Shown in pieces: positions 7,699-16,612 of a stretch of 64,000 bases of DNA. Both the position numbers and the translations under genes were made by a program. This DNA is from Streptomyces sp. VRA16 Mangrove soil (GTDB taxonomy: Bacteria > Actinomycetota > Actinomycetes > Streptomycetales > Streptomycetaceae), in NCBI RefSeq assembly GCF_017377775.1, contig NZ_JAFVLN010000002.1, positions 124,001-188,000 on the forward strand. The letters run 5' to 3'. Numbering within the stretch: the first letter of the stretch is position 1; each line of letters starts with the position of its first letter. The notes below the pieces were generated by a model. That model was given only the letters and a program-made list of their open reading frames with translations, ran no database searches and was not told where the DNA came from.

Positions 7699-8730
7699 TC
7701 AGGCCGCCCGTTCGAGACCGGCGTGGTCGACGGGGTGCCCGAGCGGCAGGCCCGCGCACAGGCGCTCCATCTCCTCCACGACGGCGAGGCCGAGCCGGGC
7801 GATCTCGTTGCCCTGCGAGCCGGCGACGTGCGGGGTGAGGTAGACGTTCGGCAGGTCGTAGAGCGGGGAGTCGGCGGGCAGCGGCTCGGGGTGCGTGACG
7901 TCGAGGATCGCGCCGATCCGGCCGGTACGGGCCTCGCCGACGAGGGCCTGGGTGTCCACGAGGCTGCCGCGCGCGGTGTTGACGAGCACGGCGCCGTCGC
8001 GCATCAGGGCTAGCTCGCGACGCCCCACGAGGTGCCGGGTCTCCGGGGTCTGCGGCGCGTGCACGGTGACGATGTCGCTGGTGGCGAAGAGCCCGTCGGG
8101 GCCGTGCAGTTGACGCGGTCGCACGCCGAGGGCGGCGGCCTCCTCCTCGGTCACGTACGGGTCGGCGAGGGACACCTCGAAGTCGAAGGGGCGCAGCAGC
8201 TCGATGAGGCGGCGGCCGATCCGGGAGGCGCCGATCACTCCGACGCGCAGGCCGTGGTTGCCGACGCCCTCGACGATGGCGCCGATCTCGAAGGTGCGGG
8301 TGGCGCGGTAGGAGTCGCGCAGCGCGAACAGTCCCTTGCCCGCCAGCAGGATCATGGCGAGGGTGTACTCGGCGACGGGCAGCGCGTTCGCCTGAGCGGC
8401 TGAGGAGATCAGCAGGCCACGCCGCCAACAGGCCTCTGTGACAAGCGACTTGACCGAGCCCGCGGCGTGCAGCACAGCCCTCAGGCGGGGCGCGGCGGCG
8501 AGCACGGCGGCGTCGATCGGCGGGCAGCCCCACCCGGTGACCAGGACCTCGGCCTCGGCGAGCGCCGCCCGCGCGCGCGGATCGGCGAAGTCCTCGACGA
8601 CCAGGTCCGGGGTGATGTCGGCGAGCTCCCGCAGCCGGGCGAGGACCGGCGGCGGGAAGGCGTGCGGCAGCGTCGCGGCGCTCATGGCGAACAGCGCCCT
8701 GGGGCGAGCGCCGAAGAGGGGTTCGGGCAA
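7699..8730 (-). CDS. D-isomer-specific 2-hydroxyacid dehydrogenase
   Basis: The product of up to 343 residues is an NAD-dependent 2-hydroxyacid dehydrogenase related to SerA and glyoxylate/hydroxypyruvate reductases. The nucleotide-binding turn is GVIGASRIGRRL. The catalytic Arg sits in NTARGSLVD, the Glu in THPEPLP and the His in TPHVAGS, so the triad is complete. Only non-standard starts reach the N-terminal strand RPRALFAM that belongs to the fold: I use the TTG at 8730, with an ATG at 8685 as an alternative that would cut the domain. Two tandem AACCGGTT palindromes lie about 100 bp upstream, tying it to the LacI-controlled locus next door. It may reduce a keto-acid formed from uronates. 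Confidence 0.8.
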   Translation of the reverse strand: MPEPLFGARPRALFAMSAATLPHAFPPPVLARLRELADITPDLVVEDFADPRARAALAEAEVLVTGWGCPPIDAAVLAAAPRLRAVLHAAGSVKSLVTEACWRRGLLISSAAQANALPVAEYTLAMILLAGKGLFALRDSYRATRTFEIGAIVEGVGNHGLRVGVIGASRIGRRLIELLRPFDFEVSLADPYVTEEEAAALGVRPRQLHGPDGLFATSDIVTVHAPQTPETRHLVGRRELALMRDGAVLVNTARGSLVDTQALVGEARTGRIGAILDVTHPEPLPADSPLYDLPNVYLTPHVAGSQGNEIARLGLAVVEEMERLCAGLPLGHPVDHAGLERAA

Positions 8731-8829
8731 CGGAGGAGACCTTCCTGCACGGCCGGACAGAGTTCAGGGCCCGGAGAGCGGGGACCGGACGTCCGTGATC
8801 GGAGACCGGTGACCGGACGTCGGGGACCA

Positions 8830-8858
8830 GAAACCGGTTCCCGATAGAAACCGGTTCC
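8830..8858. promoter_or_regulatory. two tandem AACCGGTT operators
   Basis: GAAACCGGTTCC occurs at 8830-8841 and again at 8847-8858, 17 bp apart. A degenerate GAGACCGGTGACC lies nearby at about 8802-8814. The sites sit between the dehydrogenase (minus strand) and the ABC transporter (plus strand) and match the palindrome before the LacI gene at 10939, so that regulator is the likely ligand. Confidence 0.65.
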
Positions 8859-8983
8859 CAACCTAGGCCGCAGCGCTCGGCACGGTCAATGGATCAGCCG
8901 CACGTGAAGTACGCGAACCGTCGCCAAAGGGCCACGGAATTTGGGGGGTTGAAAGCAGCGACCCGGCGCGATGAGATCGTTCC

Positions 8984-10792
8984 ATGCAGCGACCGGTTTC
9001 CTCGTTCCCGCCAGGCGCCTCACACCCCGCCACCGACTTCGACCACCTCGACCACCGCTACCGGGGCGAGAACCCCATCCGCACGCTCGGCCACCTCTTC
9101 CGCCCCGACCGGGGCAAACTCGCGGGCGCGGCCGCCCTGTTCGTCATCAAGCACAGTCCGATCTGGCTGCTCCCGATGATCACCGCGGTGGTCCTCGACG
9201 TGGTGGTGCAGCACGGCTCCGAGGCCCGGTTGTGGCAGGCCACGGGGGTGCTCCTGTTCATCCTGGTGATCAACTATCCGCTGCACCAGTGGTACGTGCG
9301 CCTGCTGGCCGGCAGCATCCGCCGCATGGGCACGACGCTGCGCTCGGCGCTGTGCCGCCGGATGCAGCAGCTCGACATCGGCTACCACTCACGGGTCAGC
9401 TCCAGCGTACTGCAGGCCAAGGTGGTCAGGGACGTCGAGTCGGTCGAGCAGATGGTGCAGCAGAGCGCCGACATGGGCCTGGGCGCCGTCGTCACGCTCG
9501 TCGGCGGGCTCGTCGTCATCGGCATCCGGGTGCCCGCGTTCCTGCCGGTGTTCCTGCTGGTCGTCCCGGCGGCGGGCTGGCTCGTGATGCGTTTGCGCAT
9601 GCGGATGCGCAGCCACAACGAGGACTTCCGCCGCGAGGTCGAGCACCTGTCGTCCAAGGTCGGCGAGATGACGACCCTCATCCCCATCACCCGCGCGCAC
9701 GGCCTGGAGCGCACGGCGCTGGGCCGGGTCGACGGCTCGCTGCGCCAGGTGTTCGCGGCGGGGCTGCGCCTGGACACCGTCAACGCCCGCTTCAACTCGG
9801 CCGCCTGGGTCATGCTCAACATCCTCGGCGTCGCCTGTCTGACGGGTTCCGCGCTGGTGGCCTACCACGGCTGGCTGCCGGTGACCCCGGGCGACGTGGT
9901 GATGCTGAGCGCGTTCTTCACGATCCTGACGGGCTCGGTGACGACCCTGCTCGGCCTCGCCCCCGTGATCAGCAAGGGGCTCGAATCGGTCCGCTCGGCG
10001 GGCGAGGTGCTGCAGGCCCCCGACCTGGAGCGCAACGCGGGCAAGGCGGCCGTGGCACGGGTGAGCGGCCGCATCGACTTCCAGGACGTGGGATTCGCCT
10101 ATGACGACAAGCCCGACGAGCCCGCCGTCACCGGGTTCACGCTGAGCGCGCGGCCCGGTGAGACGATCGCGCTGGTCGGCGCGTCGGGCGCGGGCAAGTC
10201 GACGGTCCTGAACCTGCTCATCGGCTTCATCCGTCCGACGTCGGGCCGGATCCTGCTCGACGGCACCGACATGGCGGGCCTCGACCTGCGCAGCTACCGC
10301 CGGTTCCTGTCGGTCGTGCCGCAGGAGTCGATCCTGTTCGAGGGCAGCATCCGCGACAACGTCACGTACGGGCTCGGCGACACCGACGAGGAGACGCTGC
10401 TCGCGGCGTTGCGCGACGCCAACGCCCTGGAGTTCGTGGAGCGGCTGCCGCGCGGTCTGGACACGGTGGTCGGGGAGCGCGGGGCGCGCCTGTCCGGCGG
10501 GCAGCGGCAGCGGCTCGCCATCGCCCGCGCCCTGATCCGCGACCCGCGGGTGCTGGTCCTGGACGAGGCGACGTCTGCGCTGGACAACCGCTCCGAGGCG
10601 CTGGTCCAGGAGGCGCTGGCCCGTCTGGTGCACGGCCGCACCGTGTTCGTCGTCGCACACCGGCTCTCCACGATCCAGGGCGCCGACCGGATCGTGGTGA
10701 TGGAGGGCGGCCGGATCGCGGAGCAGGGCACGCACGCCGAACTCCTGGCCAGGGGCGGGGTGTACGCCGGGCTCCAGCCGGCGCACGCCTGA
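8984..10792 (+). CDS. ABC exporter-type half transporter (permease-ATPase fusion)
   Basis: The 602-residue product fuses a six-helix exporter-type membrane domain (about residues 35-330) to an ATPase domain (about 365-600). Visible ATPase motifs are Walker A GASGAGKST (399-407), signature LSGGQRQR, Walker B VLVLDEATSALD and the switch His in AHRLST. It should work as a homodimer or with another half transporter. The transported compound is unknown. It is not the missing ATPase for the sugar importers, which need a separate MsiK-type subunit. It lies between the operator pair at 8830 and the LacI gene, so co-regulation with the uronate locus is plausible. No good ribosome-binding site precedes the ATG. 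Confidence 0.85.
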   Translation: MQRPVSSFPPGASHPATDFDHLDHRYRGENPIRTLGHLFRPDRGKLAGAAALFVIKHSPIWLLPMITAVVLDVVVQHGSEARLWQATGVLLFILVINYPLHQWYVRLLAGSIRRMGTTLRSALCRRMQQLDIGYHSRVSSSVLQAKVVRDVESVEQMVQQSADMGLGAVVTLVGGLVVIGIRVPAFLPVFLLVVPAAGWLVMRLRMRMRSHNEDFRREVEHLSSKVGEMTTLIPITRAHGLERTALGRVDGSLRQVFAAGLRLDTVNARFNSAAWVMLNILGVACLTGSALVAYHGWLPVTPGDVVMLSAFFTILTGSVTTLLGLAPVISKGLESVRSAGEVLQAPDLERNAGKAAVARVSGRIDFQDVGFAYDDKPDEPAVTGFTLSARPGETIALVGASGAGKSTVLNLLIGFIRPTSGRILLDGTDMAGLDLRSYRRFLSVVPQESILFEGSIRDNVTYGLGDTDEETLLAALRDANALEFVERLPRGLDTVVGERGARLSGGQRQRLAIARALIRDPRVLVLDEATSALDNRSEALVQEALARLVHGRTVFVVAHRLSTIQGADRIVVMEGGRIAEQGTHAELLARGGVYAGLQPAHA

Positions 10793-10883
10793 CCTCCCGG
10801 GCCGCCCCGCCGGCCCGTGGCCGGCCTGCCCGATCCGTGACCTGTCCGGCCATTCCCCGGGGACGCGCACACTGCTAGCCTCC

Positions 10884-10897
10884 GGGAACCGGTTGCC
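10884..10897 (+). promoter_or_regulatory. AACCGGTT operator before the LacI gene (autoregulation)
   Basis: GGGAACCGGTTGCC centres on a perfect AACCGGTT palindrome 42 bp before the ATG of the LacI regulator at 10939. Its position suits negative autoregulation. Confidence 0.6.
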
Positions 10898-10938
10898 GCC
10901 CTGAGTGGCAACGGTGGCACCGGGAGGGGACGTTCCGC

Positions 10939-11997
10939 ATGACGAGGAAGAGCGCCGAGGCGCAGGGCCGGCACACGATCCGCGACGTGGCGGCCGCGGC
11001 GGGGGTGTCCGCTTCGACGGTGTCCCGTGTGCTCGGCGGGGACTATCCGGTGAGCGCGGACACCCGCAACCGCGTCATGCGGGCGGTGGCCGCGCTCGAC
11101 TACGTCCCCGACGCCCGGGCCAAGGCCATCGCGGGCACCGGCACCCCGACGCTGGCGTTCGTGCTCGACGACATCACGGGCCCGTCGTTCGCGCAGATGG
11201 CGCACGGGGTGGAGCGCGAGGCGACGAGGCTCGGGCATCTGTGTCTGGTGCACAGCACGGGCGGCGACGCGGACCAGCAGCTGGCGTTCGTGGAGACGAT
11301 GCGGGCGCAGCGGGCCGCGGCGGTGATCCTGGTGGGCGGCGCGCACGGCTCCGCGGAGTACGAGGCGCGTACGGCCCGGATGGCGCAGGCCCTGCACGCG
11401 GCGGGTTCCCGGCTCGTGCTGTGCGGGCGTCCGCCGCTGGCCGGTGAGGCGCGGGCCACCGTCATCGAGTACGACAACGAGGGCGGCGCCCACGCCCTCG
11501 TCGCGCATCTGCTGGGCCGGGGCCACCGCCGGGTGCTGTTCCTCGGTGGCGCCCCGGAGAACACGACGCTCCAGGGCCGCGAGCGTGGCTATGTCGCGGC
11601 GCACCGCGCGTTCGGCCTGGAACCCGATCCGGCGCTGCGGCTGCCCGGCGACTTCACGCGGGACAGCGGGCACCGTCTGATGCGCCGGGCGCTGGCCGAC
11701 AAGCTCGACTTCAGTGCGGTGTTCGCGGCGACGGACATGGTCGCGGCGGGCGCGCTGACCGCGTTGCACGAGGCGGGCCTGAGCGTCCCCGGGGACGTCT
11801 CGCTCGTCGGGTACGACGACGTGCCCGTCGCCCGCGACCTGTTCCCCGCGCTGACGACGGTGCACGTGCCGTACGAGGAGCTGGGCCGGCTCGCGGTGCG
11901 CACGGCGCTGTCCCGCGAGCCGGACGCCCCGGACGAGCATCTGCTGCTCGGCACCCACGTCGTGGTGCGCAACTCGACGGCCCATCCGGGGAGTTGA
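10939..11997 (+). CDS. LacI-family transcriptional regulator (copy 1)
   Basis: The 352-residue product has the LacI N-terminal helix-turn-helix (TIRDVAAAAGVSASTVSRV, residues about 13-31), the hinge-helix region and a periplasmic-binding-protein-like effector domain ending LLGTHVVVRNS. The ligand is probably a sugar or uronate from the neighbouring lyases. The start follows GGGAGGGGAC, a good ribosome-binding site. It is clearly paralogous to the LacI protein at 19400: both share NYPVS/DYPVS after the helix-turn-helix, the GGDAE/GGDAD segment and the C-terminal LGTHVVVR. An AACCGGTT palindrome precedes it. The gene converges on the lyase gene at 12010 with only 12 bp between them, leaving no room for a terminator. 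Confidence 0.9.
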   Translation: MTRKSAEAQGRHTIRDVAAAAGVSASTVSRVLGGDYPVSADTRNRVMRAVAALDYVPDARAKAIAGTGTPTLAFVLDDITGPSFAQMAHGVEREATRLGHLCLVHSTGGDADQQLAFVETMRAQRAAAVILVGGAHGSAEYEARTARMAQALHAAGSRLVLCGRPPLAGEARATVIEYDNEGGAHALVAHLLGRGHRRVLFLGGAPENTTLQGRERGYVAAHRAFGLEPDPALRLPGDFTRDSGHRLMRRALADKLDFSAVFAATDMVAAGALTALHEAGLSVPGDVSLVGYDDVPVARDLFPALTTVHVPYEELGRLAVRTALSREPDAPDEHLLLGTHVVVRNSTAHPGS

Positions 11998-12009
11998 CCG
12001 TCCGACGGG

Positions 12010-13260
12010 TCACTTGGCGTACATCAGCGTCCCGAACCCGAGCTGGTCGAAGCCGCCGCTGGTGGTGCCGTAGTCCCCTCCCCCGCCCTCGGGGGCGACG
12101 GAGTAGTACAGGGCGGAGATGTACTTGTCGTCGAGGTAGAGCCGCCGGTTGTAGTGGAAGTGCAGCTGTGCCCAGACCGGCCTGACCTGTCCGCGCGAGA
12201 CGTCGGAGATCACCGTCTGCTCGCTGTAGGCGCAGGACTGGCCGGCGCCCCAGCTGTACGTCGTGTAGGGGACGTCGTTGCCGAGGTTGTACTTGGCGAC
12301 GTACTGGGCGGCCTTCATGAAGCGGCGGCTGTCGTACGCGTAGAGGTCGTCGCCCTGGTTCCAGGCCATCTCGCAGATCGCGCCCATCTGCCCCATGCCC
12401 ATCATGGTGTGGCCCTGGTCGCGGCCCGACTCCTGCCACTGGCCGAGCCCGTACCCGTCGGAGTCCGTGTACAGGAACGGCACGGCGTGCGCGATCGAGC
12501 CGTTGCCCGCGCCGGACTTGAAATAGGTGACGGCCTGGTCGTACTTGGCCGAGTCCTCGTTGAGGATGCCGATGGCGAGGACCGACGCCATGTTGCACAG
12601 GTCCCAGTTGGCCCAGTAGTGGGTGATGCAGGCGCCGTTGTGGTGGGTCAGGAAGTCGTTGTTCATCGGGTAGAAGACGGATCCGAGGAGTTCCTGGGCG
12701 GCGGCCAGGTCGAAGCCGTCGTAGTCCCGCATGAGTTCGCAGACGTTGGCGAACTGCCAGCCGTAGATCCCGGCGGCGAGGAACCGGTCGGAGCTGCCGC
12801 TGATCGTGGTGAGCGTCGTCGACCAGGCGTTGAGGATCGCGGCCGCGCAGGCGGCGTTGGCCTCGGTGCCGGCGATGTGCCAGCGCAGGGCGTTCTGGTA
12901 GGCGGCGGCGATGTCGTTGTAGAGCTGCGGGTAGTTCTGGGTGCCGTCGCCGCCGCGGACGATCTCGGCGGTGGCGCGGTTGGTCCAGGTGGACTGGGAG
13001 TGCGCGCTGGCGATCAGCTTGTTCCAGCCGGACAGCCAGGGGTCGGTGCCGGCGGCGACTCTGACGCGGGCCCGGTTGATGTCTCCGGCGTTGTGCAGCA
13101 TGCCGGGGTGGGTCCAGGTGGCGGGGGCGGCACTGGCGGCGCCGCCCAGGATCCCGGTGACTCCGAGTCCGGCGGCCAGGCCGCCGACGGTCTGCAGCAG
13201 ACGTCGGCGGCTCGGCCCGGTGACCGGGGTGTGGGGGTGGTGCGGAGACGTGCGGCTCAT
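12010..13260 (-). CDS. Tat-exported alginate-lyase-type polysaccharide lyase, single domain
   Basis: The 416-residue product has a twin-arginine signal (SRRRLLQ, then a hydrophobic run to ASAAPA) and an alpha/alpha-toroid domain of the alginate lyase (PF05426) type. It starts with the characteristic THPGMLHNAGDINRAR. Two motifs shared with the neighbouring lyase, NWDL and GRDQGH, probably line the active site. The substrate is probably a uronate-containing polymer such as alginate, glucuronan or a pectic fragment; related enzymes vary, so the assignment to alginate itself is not secure. It is last in the operon that runs down from 18643, 28 bp after the stop of the larger lyase. Confidence 0.7.
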   Translation of the reverse strand: MSRTSPHHPHTPVTGPSRRRLLQTVGGLAAGLGVTGILGGAASAAPATWTHPGMLHNAGDINRARVRVAAGTDPWLSGWNKLIASAHSQSTWTNRATAEIVRGGDGTQNYPQLYNDIAAAYQNALRWHIAGTEANAACAAAILNAWSTTLTTISGSSDRFLAAGIYGWQFANVCELMRDYDGFDLAAAQELLGSVFYPMNNDFLTHHNGACITHYWANWDLCNMASVLAIGILNEDSAKYDQAVTYFKSGAGNGSIAHAVPFLYTDSDGYGLGQWQESGRDQGHTMMGMGQMGAICEMAWNQGDDLYAYDSRRFMKAAQYVAKYNLGNDVPYTTYSWGAGQSCAYSEQTVISDVSRGQVRPVWAQLHFHYNRRLYLDDKYISALYYSVAPEGGGGDYGTTSGGFDQLGFGTLMYAK

Positions 13261-13288
13261 CGGACGCTCTCCAATCGGTGGGGGGCAT

Positions 13289-16200
13289 TCAGTCGGAGGT
13301 GACGATCACCTCGTCGAACTCGGCGGCGGCCAGGGCCTGTTGGTCGCGGGAGCAGACCACGAGGCCCGCGTAGTAGGGGGCGTCGCCGAAAGCGGTGACC
13401 TCGCCGGTGGCGAGGGTGGTCCAGGTGGTGCCGTCGTCGGTGGAGGCGGCGGCGGTGAAGGTGGTGCCGGTCCGGGTCAGCCGCAGCAGGCAGGGTGCGG
13501 CGACGGTGCCGTTCCCGGTGAAGGCGGAGCCGCCCGCGACCTTGGTGCGCAGCATCAGCTGGGCGGTGGTGCCGCCGGTGACGACGGCTCCGGCGGCCAG
13601 GTCGAACGGGGACAGCGACTTGGTCATGAGGATGCCGACCCGGTCGCCCGAGGCGCCGGAGCGGGCGCGCAGCCGGGCGGTCACGGTGCAGTCCCCGCTC
13701 ACCACCCGGTGCACGAACTGCCCGGTCATGCCTTGGCCGTTGACGTTGAGATCGCTGCCCGCGCCGCGCACGGTGAAGGCCCCGTCGGCGTACGAGGTGC
13801 TGCCGGAGGTGCGTACGGCGACGACGCCGAGGGTGCCGAACTCCCGCTCGTCGACGACGACATCGCCCAGATCGCCGTACGTCCACGGGTCGGGCGGCGG
13901 TGTGCCGACGGTGAGGGTGAGGGTGCCGGTCGTCTTTCCGGCGGCGTTCGCGGCCGTGGTGGCGAGGGTGAACTCCCCCGTCTGCGCGGGCTTTCCGGTG
14001 ATGAGTCCGCTTCGTGCGTCGAGGCGCAGTCCCTTGGGCAGCCCTTCGGCGCCGAAGCGCACGGGCCCGTGGTCGGCGCGCAGCAGACAGCGGAACTCCC
14101 TGCCCCTGTTCGCGAACACCGGTCTCAGTGCCGCCAGTTGAGGCGCGGCCGGGGTGGGCATGGTCGCGGCGACGGGCGACGAGAGGGGGCCGCGTCCGCT
14201 GCCGTTCTTCTTGGCGACGGCATAGCGGTACGAGGTCCCGGGCGTGCCGGTGACGTCGACGTGGCGGATGCGGGCGCCGAAGCCGACCGGCCCGATGTCG
14301 CGGGCCACTGTCCTGAAGGGACCGCCGTCGGAGCGCAGGACGGTGTAGCGGGCGCTCAGGTCGGGGTCGGTCCAGGCGAGTTCGACGGCGTCGGGGCCCG
14401 CGACGGCCGTCAGGTCGGCCGCGGTACGGGTGGGTGCGGGCACCGCCCACACCACGCTGCCGGTCGCGGACTCGACGCGGACGTCGTCGAAGGCGCCGGT
14501 GCCGGTCTCCGCGTACTCCTGGGCGACGCCGAGGCAGGAGGAGAGCACGAGTCCGGCGTAGGCGGTGTGCCCCAACTCGACCTCGGTGGTGCCGACGTCG
14601 GTCCAGTGCGTTCCGTCGGGCGAGATGGCACCGGTGCAGTGGCGGCCGGCGCGGGTGATCCGCACCCAGTACGGGGTCCGCAGCCGGTAGCCGTCCCCGG
14701 CCCCTTCCACGTACGGCGCTTCGAGCGGTGTCGCCGACTCGGGCAGGGTGCCGAGGTCGGAGATCGGGAAGGAGGCGTCGGTGGTGATGGCCCGCTGCTG
14801 CGTGGGCGGCACGGGGGTGCTGCCGGTGCCGCGGATGTCGGCGCCGGCCGCTGCCCGCACGCTCCACACGCCGCTCCAGGTGTGCAGCGGCAGCCCCTGG
14901 ACGAGCATGGCGGCGTGCGCGGCGTCCGGGTCGAGCGAGGCCCGCAGGGTGACGCCGGTCTTGGCGTACTGGGAGCTGAGCGGCCACACGACGCGGGCTG
15001 TGACGCTGCCGTCGCCGCGCAGCGGCAGATACGCCATGCGGTACGTGTCGGCGGTGCCACCCGCTTCGAGGACGAACCGCTCCCCGTCGAAGGCGGCGGC
15101 TCCGGCGCGGCCGGTGTCGCCGATGTCGCGGGTCTGCCACGGCCCCGGAAGCCCGGCGCAGGCGACGGCCTGCGCCGAACTTCCGCTGCGGGCGGCCGAG
15201 TTCAGGGCCTGCACCACATAGCGGTAGATCCGTCCGGCCCGTACCGAGCCGTCCCGCCAGGTGGTCTTCTCCACCGCGTCGGCGATCGGCTCGTACGCGC
15301 CGTCGCCCTCGGCGCGGAGCACGGTGTACGACCGCGCCCAGGAGGCGGGGAGCCAGGAGACGGTGACCGCCGCGCCGTCACCGGCCGCCGTGACGCCGGC
15401 GGGCGCGGCCGGCGCGCCCGGCTCGTCGGGGGCCGCGGCACCCGCGTACGCGAACGTGCCCCAGCTGGGCAGATCGTCGTTGCTGCCCTCGACGGCCCGC
15501 GTCCCGCCCGTGCCCCTGAAGACCGCGGCCTTCGTGTACGGCGTGTCCAGGCCGCGTACGCCCGCGTAGTGCGCGTACGCCATCTCGTAGATCGGCGGCA
15601 GGGAGCCGCGGCCCTTGTCGGAGACGGCCGTCTTGATGTACTTGCCGGTCCGGTCGAGGTCCGGGGTGAAGGGGACGTCGCCGCCGAGGTTGTAGCGGGC
15701 GGTGTACTCGACGTTGGCGAGGATGCGGTGGTCGTCGAAGCCCCACAGGTCGACGCCCTGGTTCCAGGCGACCTGCGCGGCGTCGGCGAGCAGGCCGACG
15801 GCGAGCTGCTCGTGGCCCTGGTCGCGGCCGGCCTCCTGGCCCTGCCCGGCGTCGGTGACGACGCGGTGGCGGACGCTGCCGTTGCCTGCGCCCGCGGCGG
15901 CGAAGCGCAGCGCGTCCTCGAAGAGGGTGCGGTTCTCGCAGAACACCCCGATGGCCAGGATGGTCTGGACGGATGTCAGGTCCCAGTTGCCGTTGGCGTA
16001 GAGCATGTAGCCGGAGACGGCCGGGTACCAGACGTCGAGGAAGGAGCGCTCGCAGCGGGCGATGTCGGCGGCGGCCCAGCCGTCGTAGTCGCTGTGCCGC
16101 AGCAGCTCGGCGGCGTTGACGAACTTGAAGGCCTGAAGGCCCGCGCCGAGCGGGCCGTCGGCGCCGGTGACCGCCGTGAGCGAGGCGGACCAGGCGTTGA

Positions 16201-16612
16201 GGATGTCGCGCGCCTTGTCCGCGTGGGCGCGCACCCCTGTCACGCACCACAGCAGCGCGTTCTGGTAGGCGGCGGCCGAGTCGGCGACGGCCTGGTTCTG
16301 GTAGTTGGCGGGGCCACGGCCCCAGGACGTGATCTGCCCGGTGTTCTGGACGGCGTACGTCGCCTGCGAGCGGGCGTGCGCGGCCAGCGCGAGGTAGCCG
16401 TCGTACACCGGCGACGTCTTGGCGGCGACGGCGGCCTTCATCCGGGCCAGGTCGGCGGCGCTGTGCAGCAGGCCGGGGTGCGCGAACTCGGTCTGGTTCT
16501 GGGCCGCTTGAGCCGGGCCGGGCGTGAACAGGGTGGTGCCCACGCCCGACGCGAGGAGCAGGGCCGCCGTGCCGCTGAGGAAGCCCCGGCGGCTGGGAGT
16601 GGTGGAGGTCAT
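13289..16612 (-). CDS. Tat-exported multidomain alginate-lyase-type enzyme
   Basis: The 1107-residue product has a twin-arginine signal (SRRGFLSG) and an N-terminal lyase domain (about 40-400) paralogous to the product of 12010-13260, sharing FAHPGLLHSAADL, NWDL and GRDQGH. After it come an FN3-like domain (about 415-500), a concanavalin-like/DUF1349-type module (about 505-690), a second FN3-like domain (about 700-790), a putative Ig-like module (containing GLPKGLRLDARSGLITG) and a second concanavalin-like module to the end. The accessory modules likely bind the polymer or cell debris. The start ATG overlaps the stop of the GH28-like gene (ATGA at 16609-16612), so translation is probably coupled. 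Full length looks intact. Confidence 0.75.
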   Translation of the reverse strand: MTSTTPSRRGFLSGTAALLLASGVGTTLFTPGPAQAAQNQTEFAHPGLLHSAADLARMKAAVAAKTSPVYDGYLALAAHARSQATYAVQNTGQITSWGRGPANYQNQAVADSAAAYQNALLWCVTGVRAHADKARDILNAWSASLTAVTGADGPLGAGLQAFKFVNAAELLRHSDYDGWAAADIARCERSFLDVWYPAVSGYMLYANGNWDLTSVQTILAIGVFCENRTLFEDALRFAAAGAGNGSVRHRVVTDAGQGQEAGRDQGHEQLAVGLLADAAQVAWNQGVDLWGFDDHRILANVEYTARYNLGGDVPFTPDLDRTGKYIKTAVSDKGRGSLPPIYEMAYAHYAGVRGLDTPYTKAAVFRGTGGTRAVEGSNDDLPSWGTFAYAGAAAPDEPGAPAAPAGVTAAGDGAAVTVSWLPASWARSYTVLRAEGDGAYEPIADAVEKTTWRDGSVRAGRIYRYVVQALNSAARSGSSAQAVACAGLPGPWQTRDIGDTGRAGAAAFDGERFVLEAGGTADTYRMAYLPLRGDGSVTARVVWPLSSQYAKTGVTLRASLDPDAAHAAMLVQGLPLHTWSGVWSVRAAAGADIRGTGSTPVPPTQQRAITTDASFPISDLGTLPESATPLEAPYVEGAGDGYRLRTPYWVRITRAGRHCTGAISPDGTHWTDVGTTEVELGHTAYAGLVLSSCLGVAQEYAETGTGAFDDVRVESATGSVVWAVPAPTRTAADLTAVAGPDAVELAWTDPDLSARYTVLRSDGGPFRTVARDIGPVGFGARIRHVDVTGTPGTSYRYAVAKKNGSGRGPLSSPVAATMPTPAAPQLAALRPVFANRGREFRCLLRADHGPVRFGAEGLPKGLRLDARSGLITGKPAQTGEFTLATTAANAAGKTTGTLTLTVGTPPPDPWTYGDLGDVVVDEREFGTLGVVAVRTSGSTSYADGAFTVRGAGSDLNVNGQGMTGQFVHRVVSGDCTVTARLRARSGASGDRVGILMTKSLSPFDLAAGAVVTGGTTAQLMLRTKVAGGSAFTGNGTVAAPCLLRLTRTGTTFTAAASTDDGTTWTTLATGEVTAFGDAPYYAGLVVCSRDQQALAAAEFDEVIVTSD

